This document shows positions 1 through 8,476 of a stretch of 64,000 bases of DNA, piece by piece. This DNA is from Candidatus Gastranaerophilales bacterium (GTDB lineage: Bacteria; Cyanobacteriota; Vampirovibrionia; Gastranaerophilales; Gastranaerophilaceae): NCBI GenBank assembly GCA_900766355.1, contig CAAFVD010000116.1:1-64000 (forward strand). Reading direction: 5' to 3'. Positions within the stretch are counted from its first letter, which is position 1. Every line of letters starts with the position of its first letter. A program made the position numbers and the translations under genes. The notes under the pieces are model-generated. The model saw only the letters and a program-made list of their open reading frames with translations. It was not told the DNA's origin and made no database searches.

Positions 1-827
1 AATGTACGTTCTACGTTGTCTTTCGCTACTGTTTTCAATGTATCGATTTCTGTCTTGATTGCGTTACGTTCTTGTTCAAGAGCTGCGATATCTGTATCGA
101 ATTTCTTATCTTTTGCGTTGATTTTAGCCATATCAGCTTCATATTTAGCTTCAGCTTTTTTAAGTTTAGTTTCGTCAGAAACTTGTTGAAGTGCTGCATC
201 TGTTGCTACGTTTACTTCATCAGCTGCGCTAGTGATATTATCACCTGTCATTTTACGAAGAACAATAAATCCTTCGTTAATCATATTTGTTAAATATGTT
301 GAACTTTCAAATTGATTCTTTACGTCACCAGTTGCAGCTGCAACATCGATAAATGCTTTTGCCTTATCTTTGTTATGAGCTTCATAACATGTTTTCATTT
401 CATTGAATAAAGTATGATATGATGATGATTCACCAAGGTCATTACCCATAGCTTTTGCGAATGCAATAGCTTTTTCGTCATTTGTACCTGTGCCGCCATA
501 TGCTTTTGTAAACGCATCTATTTGAGCCGCTGTGCAATACATTTGATTTGTTGCAATATTATGTAAAATGTAATTTGATTTAGCTTCGCCAGTATCAGTT
601 ACTAAATTCTTAACTGTTGCGTCTTTATAAGAAGCTGAACCATCTGCTCCAATAATTTTGTATTGGATTTTTTGCTCATTAAGAGCTGCTTCATACTCGT
701 TGTAAACTTGTGTTGACTTGTTAGCCATTTGAAGCTTTTGAGCTTCTAATTTTTGAGCTTTGTACTCAATGTCATGCATTCTCGCCGTTAGAGAAAGCAA
801 TCTTGCTTGTGATGCTGATAAACCCAT
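1..827 (-). CDS. Lineage-specific coiled-coil protein starting MGLSASQ (partial, C-terminus off window)
   Basis: The reading frame is open from the ATG at 825-827 to the window edge, at least 275 codons with no stop, so the C-terminus is missing. A strong AAAGGAG ribosome site precedes the start. The protein has no signal peptide. It is rich in Ala, Lys, Glu and Gln, with long heptad-like helices at about residues 15-55 and 205-275. The middle (about 55-200) is less helical and has one Cys at about residue 107 and another near 154. I recall N-termini of the MGLSASQ type from Gastranaerophilales genomes, where they occur as multi-copy uncharacterised proteins. Codon choice and the strong ribosome site suggest high expression. 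The function is unknown; a structural or surface role is only a guess. Confidence 0.8.
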   Translation of the reverse strand, partial: MGLSASQARLLSLTARMHDIEYKAQKLEAQKLQMANKSTQVYNEYEAALNEQKIQYKIIGADGSASYKDATVKNLVTDTGEAKSNYILHNIATNQMYCTAAQIDAFTKAYGGTGTNDEKAIAFAKAMGNDLGESSSYHTLFNEMKTCYEAHNKDKAKAFIDVAAATGDVKNQFESSTYLTNMINEGFIVLRKMTGDNITSAADEVNVATDAALQQVSDETKLKKAEAKYEADMAKINAKDKKFDTDIAALEQERNAIKTEIDTLKTVAKDNVERT

Positions 828-960
828 AATGTACTCCTTTTCCTAATTTTCTTTTCTACGGACCCCCATCCGTATGTCTTTGTTTACGGCATACGTTGAT
901 AAAAACTTTAGCTTTTTTATCTCTAACTTTACATAACTTTACAAATATGGGTCAAAAAGC
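828..960 (-). promoter_or_regulatory. Structured 5' leader of the MGLSASQ gene
   Basis: On the minus strand, a TTGACC box lies near 950 with an AT-rich -10 region about 17 nt downstream. This is followed by a leader of about 100 nt. It contains a hairpin TACGGA/TCCGTA (857-862 with 869-874, loop GGGGG-rich). It also contains an overlapping alternative stem CGTATG/CATACG (871-876 with 890-895). The two stems share bases 871-874, so they exclude each other. This suggests a switchable or stabilising leader, but no known riboswitch was recognised. Confidence 0.4.
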
Positions 961-981
961 AGTAATACTAAGGTTTTATTT

Positions 982-1329
982 TTAAATATTTTTAATGTAC
1001 TTGATTTGAATTTCGGGGTTAAGGGTAATTGAAATAACATCTATACGAAATTTTTTATATTCAGAATGTTCTTTTAAGTATGAAAACAATCCTGTTTTTA
1101 TATTTTGATACTTTGTTTTTGTAATAGCTTCTAATGGAGAACCACATATCTCAGAAGTCCTTGTTTTAACCTCAATGGCAATTAATGTATTGGCTTTGTC
1201 TTTTGCTATAATATCAAGTTCACAAAGTCTTGAAAACTTCACATTACGTTCAAGAATGGTATATCCAATTTTTTTAAGATAACCACAAGCTATTTCTTCA
1301 CCACGTTTACCTGTTATTTTATTTGACAT
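982..1329 (-). CDS. YraN/UPF0102 family endonuclease-like protein
   Basis: This is a 115-residue protein of the YraN (UPF0102) family, which has a restriction-endonuclease-like fold. The N-terminal GKRGEEIACGYLKKIGY segment, the CELDIIA segment and the IEVKTR segment carry the family's Glu, Asp and Glu-x-Lys residues. The length is normal for the family. The ATG at 1327-1329 is preferred over an upstream TTG because AAGG lies just before it. It overlaps the upstream ATPase gene by 11 bases, so the two are probably translated together. The cellular role of YraN is not well defined; DNA processing is inferred from the fold only. Confidence 0.85.
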   Translation of the reverse strand: MSNKITGKRGEEIACGYLKKIGYTILERNVKFSRLCELDIIAKDKANTLIAIEVKTRTSEICGSPLEAITKTKYQNIKTGLFSYLKEHSEYKKFRIDVISITLNPEIQIKYIKNI

Positions 1330-1987
1330 CAATCAAGCCTTCACAGAGAACAAAACGTCCCATTGTGATAACTTCACAATAGTTTTTAAGGGATTCTACA
1401 AAACATTTGTTATCACAAAAACCTCCTGACAAGTAGATTTTATCAGGTTTTTTAGCAAAGTTCCAAGCATTATAAGCTATACCATGTACAAATTTTGATA
1501 TAGCTTCTTGAGGGTTATTTCCGTTTGAAATATCGTCCATTATTTTTTCAAGTCCAAAAATTCCACAAGTAACTGCGAATTTCTCGGGATTAAAAGATAA
1601 ATCTTCTCTTTTTAAATTATAAAACTTCAACAACATTTCAACAGTTGCACCAGTTGAACTTGCACAAGAAGTATTCCAATCCATATCGTGAAATTTTTTG
1701 TTCTTAAACCGAATCCATTTTGCATCTCGACTTCCTAAATCCAAAATTGTAGCATTATCATCGACATAAGGTTTACAACCATTTGCAAGTGCAATAATTT
1801 CATTTTCTTGAGCATTTGCCATATGCCCACAAGCTCTTGTAATATTAAGTTCTAATCCCTTTATCTTAGCAGAAGGGATTACATAATAATGTCTATCAGA
1901 TAAAGTTTTAACTTCTTCTAATCCTTCTAAAACTTCTCCGATTGTAATAATTTTTGAATATGTCGTACCAGCATCTAAATATATCAT
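1319..1987 (-). CDS. BadF/BadG/BcrA/BcrD (HgdC-like) Fe-S activator ATPase family protein
   Basis: The 222-residue protein has the actin-like ATPase fold of 2-hydroxyacyl-CoA dehydratase activators. It starts with the phosphate-1 loop LDAGTTYSKI and has a second phosphate motif around ILDLGSRDAKW (81-91). Cys108 (in SCASSTGATVEM) and Cys141 (in VTCGIFGLEK) sit where HgdC-type activators hold the [4Fe-4S] cluster shared by the dimer. LSGGFCDNKC near 187-196 is the adenosine motif. It is shorter than HgdC (about 260 residues). The gene overlaps the next gene upstream by an ATGA. No dehydratase subunits (HgdA/HgdB) occur in the window, so its client is unknown; the adjacent cysteine-rich protein is the obvious candidate. 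Confidence 0.75.
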   Translation of the reverse strand: MIYLDAGTTYSKIITIGEVLEGLEEVKTLSDRHYYVIPSAKIKGLELNITRACGHMANAQENEIIALANGCKPYVDDNATILDLGSRDAKWIRFKNKKFHDMDWNTSCASSTGATVEMLLKFYNLKREDLSFNPEKFAVTCGIFGLEKIMDDISNGNNPQEAISKFVHGIAYNAWNFAKKPDKIYLSGGFCDNKCFVESLKNYCEVITMGRFVLCEGLIDVK

Positions 1988-2691
1988 CTTAACCTCAAAA
2001 ATGCTTCAATCTTAGCTTTTATTGAATTATTCGCATAATCATCAATATCAATATACAATCCGTTATATTTATCTGCTAAATATTTTGCCAGTTGCGATTT
2101 TGCACAAAAAGCTTGTGCATAAAAAACAGTCGGCACATCTTCATCAACATACATTTCCAAATCTATATCAGCAGGAGTACCAGCTTCTACACACCTTGTC
2201 CAACCATAAACATGAGTTTCATCAGGAAACAACTTTAACAACTCTAAATCATTTGGAGGAACTCCCCAAAACCCAAATTTTGGCTGGCATTGAGTTGTAA
2301 TAATTTCTTTTCTTTCAACAATATTATCTGTAATAGTTACAAACTTATCATACAAAGGCATGCTACTGGTACAGATTTCTATTGTATAAGGATTCTCTAG
2401 ATTTTCATATATGCTTTCTTCTACATTATATCCTAAATCTTTTAGCAGTTTTGCTGCAAACCAACCACTATCACACTTATCTTTACCTATAGGTGCAATA
2501 ATTTTTTCAGGATTAAGTTTAACTGTATTATTAATAATATTTTTTACAATCTTACAATAAGAATCGGGTAGAATATTTTTATCTTGATACCCAAAATCAA
2601 TATCCAAATCTATCCATTCGGCATTTGGGTATTCTTTTTTTGTCTTTTCTACTATTTTTGGATTTGGATATCCCCAAAAACCTATTGTCAT
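1984..2691 (-). CDS. Unrecognised cysteine-rich protein with two GFWG repeats, coupled to the HgdC-like ATPase
   Basis: I do not recognise this 235-residue protein. It has no signal peptide or membrane segment, so it is probably cytoplasmic. It seems to be built from two similar halves, each opening with the same strand: IGFWGYPNP at residues 3-11 and FGFWGVPPND at 139-148. Six cysteines occur (46, 73, 107, 135, 167, 196); Cys135 lies just before the second GFWG. An AAGGA ribosome site precedes the ATG. The stop overlaps the ATPase start by 4 bases, a sign of translational coupling and joint function. A redox or Fe-S partner driven by the ATPase is possible, but this is inference. Confidence 0.7.
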   Translation of the reverse strand: MTIGFWGYPNPKIVEKTKKEYPNAEWIDLDIDFGYQDKNILPDSYCKIVKNIINNTVKLNPEKIIAPIGKDKCDSGWFAAKLLKDLGYNVEESIYENLENPYTIEICTSSMPLYDKFVTITDNIVERKEIITTQCQPKFGFWGVPPNDLELLKLFPDETHVYGWTRCVEAGTPADIDLEMYVDEDVPTVFYAQAFCAKSQLAKYLADKYNGLYIDIDDYANNSIKAKIEAFLRLR

Positions 2692-2709
2692 ATCATTTTT
2701 CCTTTTTAT

Positions 2710-4062
2710 TTAGAACATCAAACGGAATAACAAGAATCGTTTGTTAAGTTTATCTGAGAATTTTCTCAAATTGTGAACTGTTACGGCTGAATCTTCCATA
2801 ATACATTTTATATTCTTTTCATCTTTTGGATTGTTAACTGTTTCAAGAGTCAAAGAAACATTATAAAGAGCTTTATTCAAGTTATCAACAGTAGATGCCA
2901 ATTTTGTTTTTAATTTTTCGTCCTTAGTCATTCCATTAACTGCATTTGAAATTTCCGTAATATTTGTCATTGTTGCATTCAAATCATTTGCGAATTTCTT
3001 AGCATCAACCGAACCCAAGATTGGAGTTAATTTTTCACTTAAATTATTAATAGATTTTGCAGTAGCTAACATTGTAGGTTTGAATTCAGGATCTCCAATA
3101 ATTTTATTGATGTTTCCTGACAATTGACAAAATTCATTTGAAACCTTATTTGTTTGTACCATTACTGTTTCTAAATCTGCTCTTGAATCATCAATTAATT
3201 TTTCAGTTTTAGCAAGAGTAGTTGTAGCTTGTGCCGTAAGTTTTTTTACATTATATATAGATTGTTTCAAATCTATAATCAAAGAATCATCAAGCAAATC
3301 ATTAATTTTCTTATTTGTTTCAGTCAAAGATGCTGCCGCTTGATATTGCAAATCCATAAAGTCCGCTATTCTCATAGGTTCAACAACTGTATATAGTGAT
3401 GTTTGATGAGGATAAGGAATACTAACATTATCTAAAGGTTTTATCCTCAATCTTGAACCTTGAGAAGTTTGTACTATTTCACCAAGCATAAATTCAGGTA
3501 ATATTAACCCTGGTAAATTAATAACATAATCTAATTTGTACGCATAAGGTGTTTTTACATAAGGTTGCATATTTATAGGAATCATTTTGGCAGACATAAT
3601 TTGAGTTCTTTTTACAGAACCTACATTGTAGTATTTATCGTCCATTTTTAATTCAACTTCAGCACCATTATATAAACCTTCTCTTGAATAAACAGGTACA
3701 TATACACTCTTAACTTTTGGTGGTGTAATTTCTAAGAACTGTTCACCAATAAGCCCTGACTGTTGAATAGAAAGCATTGAAGCTTTAGGGATTTTTATAT
3801 TTGGATCAGTAATAACAAATTTTAGAAGTACATAACTTGATTCACCATTTATTACAGGCTTTATCTCTTCTACCTGACCAACTCTCATACCCATCATTTG
3901 AACTGCAGAACCTGGACGCATACCATTAACATCTTTGAACTGAACTTCTATTCTTTTTGCTGAAGAAAAAGCTCTACCTTTTACCCACAGAACCGTACAG
4001 AAAAATATCAAAAGTGCTATTAATGATAATATTCCTACCTTAAATGATGCTGATAATTTCAT
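2710..4062 (-). CDS. MCE/MlaD-family substrate-binding protein of a lipid ABC transporter
   Basis: The 450-residue protein is anchored by one N-terminal membrane helix (about 10-29). An MCE domain follows (about 37-115), with the typical FKDVNGMRPGSAVQMMGM and VGQVEEIKP strands. The long C-terminal part is mostly helical and carries repeated TxxN/LxxT segments typical of the MCE needle or coil region. Proteins of this type bind phospholipids in the periplasm and hand them to an MlaE/MlaF transporter; both genes lie immediately upstream in the same operon. Ribosome site AAGGAAG. The presence of an MCE system points to an outer membrane. Substrate and direction of transport cannot be read from the sequence. 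Confidence 0.85.
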   Translation of the reverse strand: MKLSASFKVGILSLIALLIFFCTVLWVKGRAFSSAKRIEVQFKDVNGMRPGSAVQMMGMRVGQVEEIKPVINGESSYVLLKFVITDPNIKIPKASMLSIQQSGLIGEQFLEITPPKVKSVYVPVYSREGLYNGAEVELKMDDKYYNVGSVKRTQIMSAKMIPINMQPYVKTPYAYKLDYVINLPGLILPEFMLGEIVQTSQGSRLRIKPLDNVSIPYPHQTSLYTVVEPMRIADFMDLQYQAAASLTETNKKINDLLDDSLIIDLKQSIYNVKKLTAQATTTLAKTEKLIDDSRADLETVMVQTNKVSNEFCQLSGNINKIIGDPEFKPTMLATAKSINNLSEKLTPILGSVDAKKFANDLNATMTNITEISNAVNGMTKDEKLKTKLASTVDNLNKALYNVSLTLETVNNPKDEKNIKCIMEDSAVTVHNLRKFSDKLNKRFLLFRLMF

Positions 4063-4084
4063 ATTAAACTTCCTTTTCTGCTCT

Positions 4085-4804
4085 CTAACCTTGTAACATC
4101 TGCATTGGACCTTCCAAAGATGCCGTTACAAACTGTTTGGTATAAGGAGTATCTTGGCGCAACAAATCATTTGGAGTACCAGTAAATACTACATTTCCAT
4201 TATACAACATAATAATTTTATCTGCGGTTCTTGTTATTGTTGACATTTGGTGAGTTACAACAATAGACGCAGCATTTGTTTGTTCTTTTAATCTAACAAT
4301 ATAATCCTCTATAAGAGTTGATGATACAGGGTCTAATCCCGCAGTTGGTTCATCGTATAAGATTATATTTGGCGATGTAACAATCGCTCTAGCAAAACTA
4401 ACTCGTTTTTGCATACCTCCTGACAATTCAGACGGATATTTGTCCTCTATCCCAGAAAGTCCAACAAGTTCAAGCTTTTCTTTTACTATTTGTTTAATTT
4501 GTTGTTCTGTATATTTGTTTCGCAAATCCTTTCTTTCATGTAAAGCAAAAGCAATATTGTCCTCAACAGTCAAGGAGTCAATCAATGCAGAATACTGAAA
4601 CACCATTGCAATATCACCTGTAGTTTCTATTGTGCCTGAATCTTTTTCTATAAGTCCGCAGATTAATTTAAGTACTGTACTTTTTCCTGAACCACTAAAA
4701 CCTACAATAGCTAAGCTTTCTCCATTTTCAACCCTGAAGGAGATATCGTTTATAACAGTTTTGTTACCAAACTTTTTTATTAAATTTTTAACTTCTATAC
4801 TCAT
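4085..4804 (-). CDS. MlaF-like ABC transporter ATP-binding protein
   Basis: The 239-residue ATPase has Walker A GFSGSGKST at 35-43, the Q-loop near VFQYSALID, the signature LSGGMQKR, Walker B IILYDEPTAG and the switch histidine in VVTHQ. The YSALIDSLTVEDN segment after the Q-loop is characteristic of the MlaF/Ttg2A subgroup of lipid-transport ATPases. It lies between the mlaE-like and mce genes and presumably powers the same complex at the inner membrane. Family length is normal. Confidence 0.9.
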   Translation of the reverse strand: MSIEVKNLIKKFGNKTVINDISFRVENGESLAIVGFSGSGKSTVLKLICGLIEKDSGTIETTGDIAMVFQYSALIDSLTVEDNIAFALHERKDLRNKYTEQQIKQIVKEKLELVGLSGIEDKYPSELSGGMQKRVSFARAIVTSPNIILYDEPTAGLDPVSSTLIEDYIVRLKEQTNAASIVVTHQMSTITRTADKIIMLYNGNVVFTGTPNDLLRQDTPYTKQFVTASLEGPMQMLQG

Positions 4805-4817
4805 ATATATACCTATT

Positions 4818-5621
4818 TTAAAAGAAAAATACTATTGAGAACAACAAATCCCACAAAACTATAGCAACAAAAGACCAAACAACAGATTTTGTTGTTGCGA
4901 TACCTACACCTCTAGCCCCACCTTTTGCTGTGTATCCACAAACACAACTAATTAAAGCTATCGTAAACCCAAACACAATTGCTTTTAATAAGGCTACATT
5001 CATATCTTTCATGTATAACCCACTCCAAACAGATTCAAAGTAGGCACGATATGATAAACCTGATGCTAAATGAGCCGCTACACCACCACCTATAACACCC
5101 ACTAAAGTTGCGACAACAAGTACTGGAGGCATCATTAACACTCCTGACACTACTCTTGGAACAAATAGGTATCTTATTGGGTTTACTTTAGCAACTTGAA
5201 TAGCATCAATTTGTTCTGTAACACGCATTGTCGCAATCTCAGAAGCCATTGATGAGCCTATCATAAAGATTATTGCAAATCCAGACATGATAACACCAGC
5301 TTCCCTAACCAAAAGCATTGTAACAAGCATGCCAACATAATTTCCAGCACCTTGTTTTACCATCTCACCAGCAACTTGCATAGAAACAATAATAGATGTC
5401 ATACCAACTATAGATAGAGTAATTGGTAAAGAACTTACTCCAAATCTTGCACATTGTTCTATTATAGCTCTTTTATCAAATTCAAATTTGAAAAACAACG
5501 AGAATAATTCTTTACCATATATAACAATATTTCCAACAGTTGAAACAAATTCTTCAATCATTGAAATTATATAGCGATACACTTTAAATGTAATTGTACT
5601 TTTTATAGAAAAATCTCTCAT
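4818..5621 (-). CDS. MlaE-family ABC transporter permease
   Basis: The 267-residue membrane protein has the MlaE permease fold of about five to six helices. Family motifs include the REAGVIMSGFAI region and the long conserved segment from VTEQIDAIQVAKVNPIRYL to RVVSGVLMMP. It forms the membrane part of the MCE transporter with the next two genes. I place the start at the ATG at 5619-5621 (MRDFSIKS...). A longer frame reaches 5660, but its extra codons coincide with an extended -10 promoter, TGCTATAAT, ending 7 bases before this ATG. No Shine-Dalgarno sequence is present, so the mRNA is probably leaderless. Confidence 0.88.
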   Translation of the reverse strand: MRDFSIKSTITFKVYRYIISMIEEFVSTVGNIVIYGKELFSLFFKFEFDKRAIIEQCARFGVSSLPITLSIVGMTSIIVSMQVAGEMVKQGAGNYVGMLVTMLLVREAGVIMSGFAIIFMIGSSMASEIATMRVTEQIDAIQVAKVNPIRYLFVPRVVSGVLMMPPVLVVATLVGVIGGGVAAHLASGLSYRAYFESVWSGLYMKDMNVALLKAIVFGFTIALISCVCGYTAKGGARGVGIATTKSVVWSFVAIVLWDLLFSIVFFF

Positions 5622-5628
5622 TATCGTA

Positions 5629-5637
5629 ATTATAGCA
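5629..5637 (-). promoter_or_regulatory. Extended -10 promoter of the mlaE-mlaF-mce operon (leaderless type)
   Basis: The minus strand reads TGCTATAAT, a perfect extended -10 box. There are exactly 7 bases between it and the ATG of the permease gene, so transcription should start at or next to the start codon. No convincing -35 box was seen. Confidence 0.6.
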
Positions 5638-5675
5638 CAGTTAATAAAATTACGATTCATACATAAAGCATATTT

Positions 5676-6329
5676 TTATTGAATATTTTTAAGAGATTTA
5701 ATAGCTTGAGTAATATCACTATTGCCATAAACATAACTACCAGCAACAAGAGAATTCGCTCCTAGAGAAGTACAAACTTTTGATGTTATATTATTAATGC
5801 CACCATCGACTTGGATAATAAAATCATCATTTACTTTTTCTCTAATTTTAGGTATTTTCATAGCACAATGATGCATAAATTCTTGTCCCCCAAAACCAGG
5901 CTCAACAGTCATTATTAAAGCCATATCCATATCATTTAAATATGGGTATAATCTTTCTTGACTAGTTTTAGGCTTTACTGATAATCCAACTTTTTTTCCA
6001 CAAGATTTTATTAATTGTATAACATTACTTGTATTTTCTTCAGCTGCTTCATAATGAAAAGTGATTATATCAGCTCCAGCTTTTGCAAACCCAACTACAT
6101 ATTTATCAGGATTTTCTATCATCAAATGAACATCAAGAGGTACTCTGGCGATTCTTTTTATAGCTTTGACGACTGGAATACCTATTGTTATATTAGGTAC
6201 AAAATGACCGTCCATAACATCTACATGAATCCAATCAGCACCTGCATCTTCAACTCGTTTAATATCTCTTTCAAGATTTACAAAATCTGCAGAAAGTATT
6301 GATGGTGAAACAATTATTCTATTATTCAT
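5676..6329 (-). CDS. rpe: Ribulose-phosphate 3-epimerase
   Basis: The 217-residue (beta/alpha)8 enzyme interconverts ribulose 5-phosphate and xylulose 5-phosphate in the pentose phosphate pathway. Motifs seen: SPSILSADFVNLE at the N-terminus, the WIHVDVMDGHFVPNITIG metal/substrate motif, VDVHLMI-like (LDVHLMIENP), MTVEPGFGGQEFM and IQVDGGIN, carrying the catalytic Asp and metal-binding His residues. Length is typical. AGAGGA precedes the ATG. The gene starts one base after the rnc stop codon, so it is co-transcribed with rnc, cdsA, frr and pyrH. Confidence 0.96.
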   Translation of the reverse strand: MNNRIIVSPSILSADFVNLERDIKRVEDAGADWIHVDVMDGHFVPNITIGIPVVKAIKRIARVPLDVHLMIENPDKYVVGFAKAGADIITFHYEAAEENTSNVIQLIKSCGKKVGLSVKPKTSQERLYPYLNDMDMALIMTVEPGFGGQEFMHHCAMKIPKIREKVNDDFIIQVDGGINNITSKVCTSLGANSLVAGSYVYGNSDITQAIKSLKNIQ

Positions 6330-6330
6330 T

Positions 6331-7008
6331 TTAATCCTCTATTATTCCAAGCGTACGGCAAGCTTGATACGCACAATTTTGCTCAGCTTCTTTTTTTGAT
6401 TTACCTTCAGCCGTTGCCAATATTTTACCACAATATTTAACTCTAACTTCAAATATAGGTTTGTGTGCAGGCCCAGTAACACTAATAGTTTCATATTCAG
6501 GCAATTCTTTTGTCTGAGATTGTGTATATTCTTGTAACACAGCTTTTGAGTTAAATCGCTCAAAATGAGTGTCAATATCTTCTATATATTTTGAGAGTTG
6601 TTCTTCTAAAAATTCTTTAACCTCTTTGTTTTTACCATCAAGATAATAAGCCCCTAATATTGCTTCAAAAGAACAAGCTACATTTGATTCTCTATTTCTT
6701 CCACCTTGTTTTTCTTCAGATTCTGCAAGTTTAATGATTTTATTCAGCCCAATTTCAAAAGCTATTTTTGCTATTGTTGCATCTGAAACCAATATTGACC
6801 GAATTTTTGACAGTCTTCCTTCATCGTATTCAGGATATTTTTTCAATAACAATTCAGAAGAATACAGTTTTAATACAGAATCTCCGAAGAATTCTAACCT
6901 TTCATAATTATACAAAGGTGATAAATTCTTCTCTTGAGTATACGAAGGGTGAGTTATTGCTGCTTCAAAAAGAGCTTTATCTTCACAAACCGTATCTAAA
7001 ATATTCAT
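6331..7008 (-). CDS. rnc: Ribonuclease III
   Basis: This 225-residue enzyme cleaves double-stranded RNA in rRNA maturation and mRNA turnover. The catalytic domain carries the ERLEFFGDSVLKL signature with the metal-binding Glu and Asp residues, plus the second acidic site around FEAILGAYYLDGK. A double-stranded RNA-binding domain follows (about residues 150-222, with KSKKEAEQNCAYQA). Its ATG overlaps the cdsA stop by one base (TAATG). Length is normal. Confidence 0.95.
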   Translation of the reverse strand: MNILDTVCEDKALFEAAITHPSYTQEKNLSPLYNYERLEFFGDSVLKLYSSELLLKKYPEYDEGRLSKIRSILVSDATIAKIAFEIGLNKIIKLAESEEKQGGRNRESNVACSFEAILGAYYLDGKNKEVKEFLEEQLSKYIEDIDTHFERFNSKAVLQEYTQSQTKELPEYETISVTGPAHKPIFEVRVKYCGKILATAEGKSKKEAEQNCAYQACRTLGIIED

Positions 7009-7895
7009 TATATCAAGCCTTTAAAGAACTGAACAAGATTTTGTAGCGTTCCATTACCATATACGAAATACTGAAAATAATAATATAATACAGGTAATGT
7101 AAACACATAACTATCAGTTCTATCTAAAAATCCACCATGTCCAGGAAGAGTATTTCCTGAATCCTTCACACCTGCATCTCTCTTGATAAGAGATTCACAT
7201 AAATCTCCAATTTGTGCAAAAAATGCAATTAAAAGTCCAACTATAATACAATGATACCAAGCTATATGATAAAAATTACCAATACCTACTGCACCTAACA
7301 TTGCACATAAAGTACCACCTATAGAACCTTCTATTGTTTTATTAGGACTGATTACAGGTGCAAGTTTGTTTTTCCCAAACTTCATACCAAAATAATAACA
7401 ACCCGTATCAGTAAATAGAACACAGAAGAATAACAATACTAAGTATCCTAACCCTTCATGTTCAGCAGGCATTTTTATCATATACATATATTGAGGATGT
7501 GTTCCAATATCTCTAATAAAAATCAAATACAATGGAAACAAACCACTATATATAAAACCCAGTATTGTTGTTGCAACATTAGCGATATATGGTTGTCGAC
7601 CTTTGAATAACACCCATATAAAAGCAACAATAGATGATATTGTTACTGCAAAGGACAGCATATTAAACTTATTTAAGTATGCCAATGTCGCAAAAAAGAT
7701 ATCTGCGAACAGAATTACCTTGATACTAGGATAAAAACCTTTGTGACGTAGAATAATCACATATTCTTTTGTTGCAAAATATATGATTAACATTGTTATA
7801 ATAAACAATGGCAAACCACCATATGAGATAGAGCCTAAAACAGTCAACCCCATAATTGTACCCGTAATAATTCTGTTCAGATTCTTTTTATCCAT
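7008..7895 (-). CDS. cdsA: Phosphatidate cytidylyltransferase
   Basis: The 295-residue integral membrane enzyme makes CDP-diacylglycerol from phosphatidate and CTP, the entry step to bacterial phospholipids. About eight membrane helices are visible. The C-terminal family signature KRDAGVKDSGNTLPGHGG, followed by FLDRTDS, contains the catalytic Asp residues. TAATG overlaps join it to frr upstream and rnc downstream. The order pyrH-frr-cdsA is common in bacteria, but uppS, often present between frr and cdsA, is absent here. Confidence 0.95.
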   Translation of the reverse strand: MDKKNLNRIITGTIMGLTVLGSISYGGLPLFIITMLIIYFATKEYVIILRHKGFYPSIKVILFADIFFATLAYLNKFNMLSFAVTISSIVAFIWVLFKGRQPYIANVATTILGFIYSGLFPLYLIFIRDIGTHPQYMYMIKMPAEHEGLGYLVLLFFCVLFTDTGCYYFGMKFGKNKLAPVISPNKTIEGSIGGTLCAMLGAVGIGNFYHIAWYHCIIVGLLIAFFAQIGDLCESLIKRDAGVKDSGNTLPGHGGFLDRTDSYVFTLPVLYYYFQYFVYGNGTLQNLVQFFKGLI

Positions 7896-8461
7896 TATAC
7901 AGTTAATACCTCTTTTTCTTTTTCAGCAACAGAACTATCAATATGCTTAGTAAATTTATCTGTTAATTTTTGGATTTGGTCTTGAAAATCTTTAACTGAA
8001 TCTTCTGGAAGTTTTTCTTCTTTTTCAATTTTTTTCAAACCATCTGTCAAATCACGTCTGATATTTCTGATTGCAACTTTTGATTCTTCACCAATCTTTT
8101 TAACATCTTTAACAATTTCTTTTCTTCTTTCTTCTGTTAAAGGTGGAAATTGTAATCTAATACAAATACCATCACTATTTGGTGCAATTCCTAACTCAGC
8201 TTTGATAATAGCTTTTTCTATTTCTTTAAGAATAGTTTTATCATAAGGTGTAATAATAAGAGTTGTACCTTCACTTACTGAAACTTGTGACATTTGTCTT
8301 AGTGGAGTTGGTGCTCCATAATAATCTACAACAACCTTATCCAAAATAATAGGATTAGCACGTCCCGTTCTGATTGTTCCAAACTCTTTCATCATTTGGG
8401 CGATAGCTTTTTCCATTTTTTCTTCGCCAACTAAAAATAACTCATCAACTGCTTCTGACAT
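7895..8461 (-). CDS. frr: Ribosome recycling factor
   Basis: The 188-residue protein splits the post-termination ribosome together with EF-G. Family segments seen are MMKEFGTIRTGRANP, the VDYYGAPTPLRQMSQVSV region and IRLQFPPLTEERRKEIVK, followed by the second long helix of the three-helix bundle. I place the start at the ATG at 8459-8461, with AGAGG in front. A TTG five codons upstream falls inside the ribosome site region and is less likely. It is co-transcribed with pyrH. Confidence 0.95.
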   Translation of the reverse strand: MSEAVDELFLVGEEKMEKAIAQMMKEFGTIRTGRANPIILDKVVVDYYGAPTPLRQMSQVSVSEGTTLIITPYDKTILKEIEKAIIKAELGIAPNSDGICIRLQFPPLTEERRKEIVKDVKKIGEESKVAIRNIRRDLTDGLKKIEKEEKLPEDSVKDFQDQIQKLTDKFTKHIDSSVAEKEKEVLTV

Positions 8462-8476
8462 ATTTACCTCTTTCAA

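Noticed and set aside
72..293. Plus-strand open frame of 73 codons at the left edge
   Set aside because: It lies antisense and in register to the long minus-strand MGLSASQ frame, which has a strong ribosome site and open frame to the window edge. Its hydrophobic, Cys-rich translation is what antisense reading of a Lys/Glu-rich protein gives.
1319..2691. Complete 2-hydroxyglutaryl-CoA dehydratase system
   Set aside because: Only the activator-like ATPase is recognised. The neighbour is too short and lacks HgdA/HgdB features that I know.
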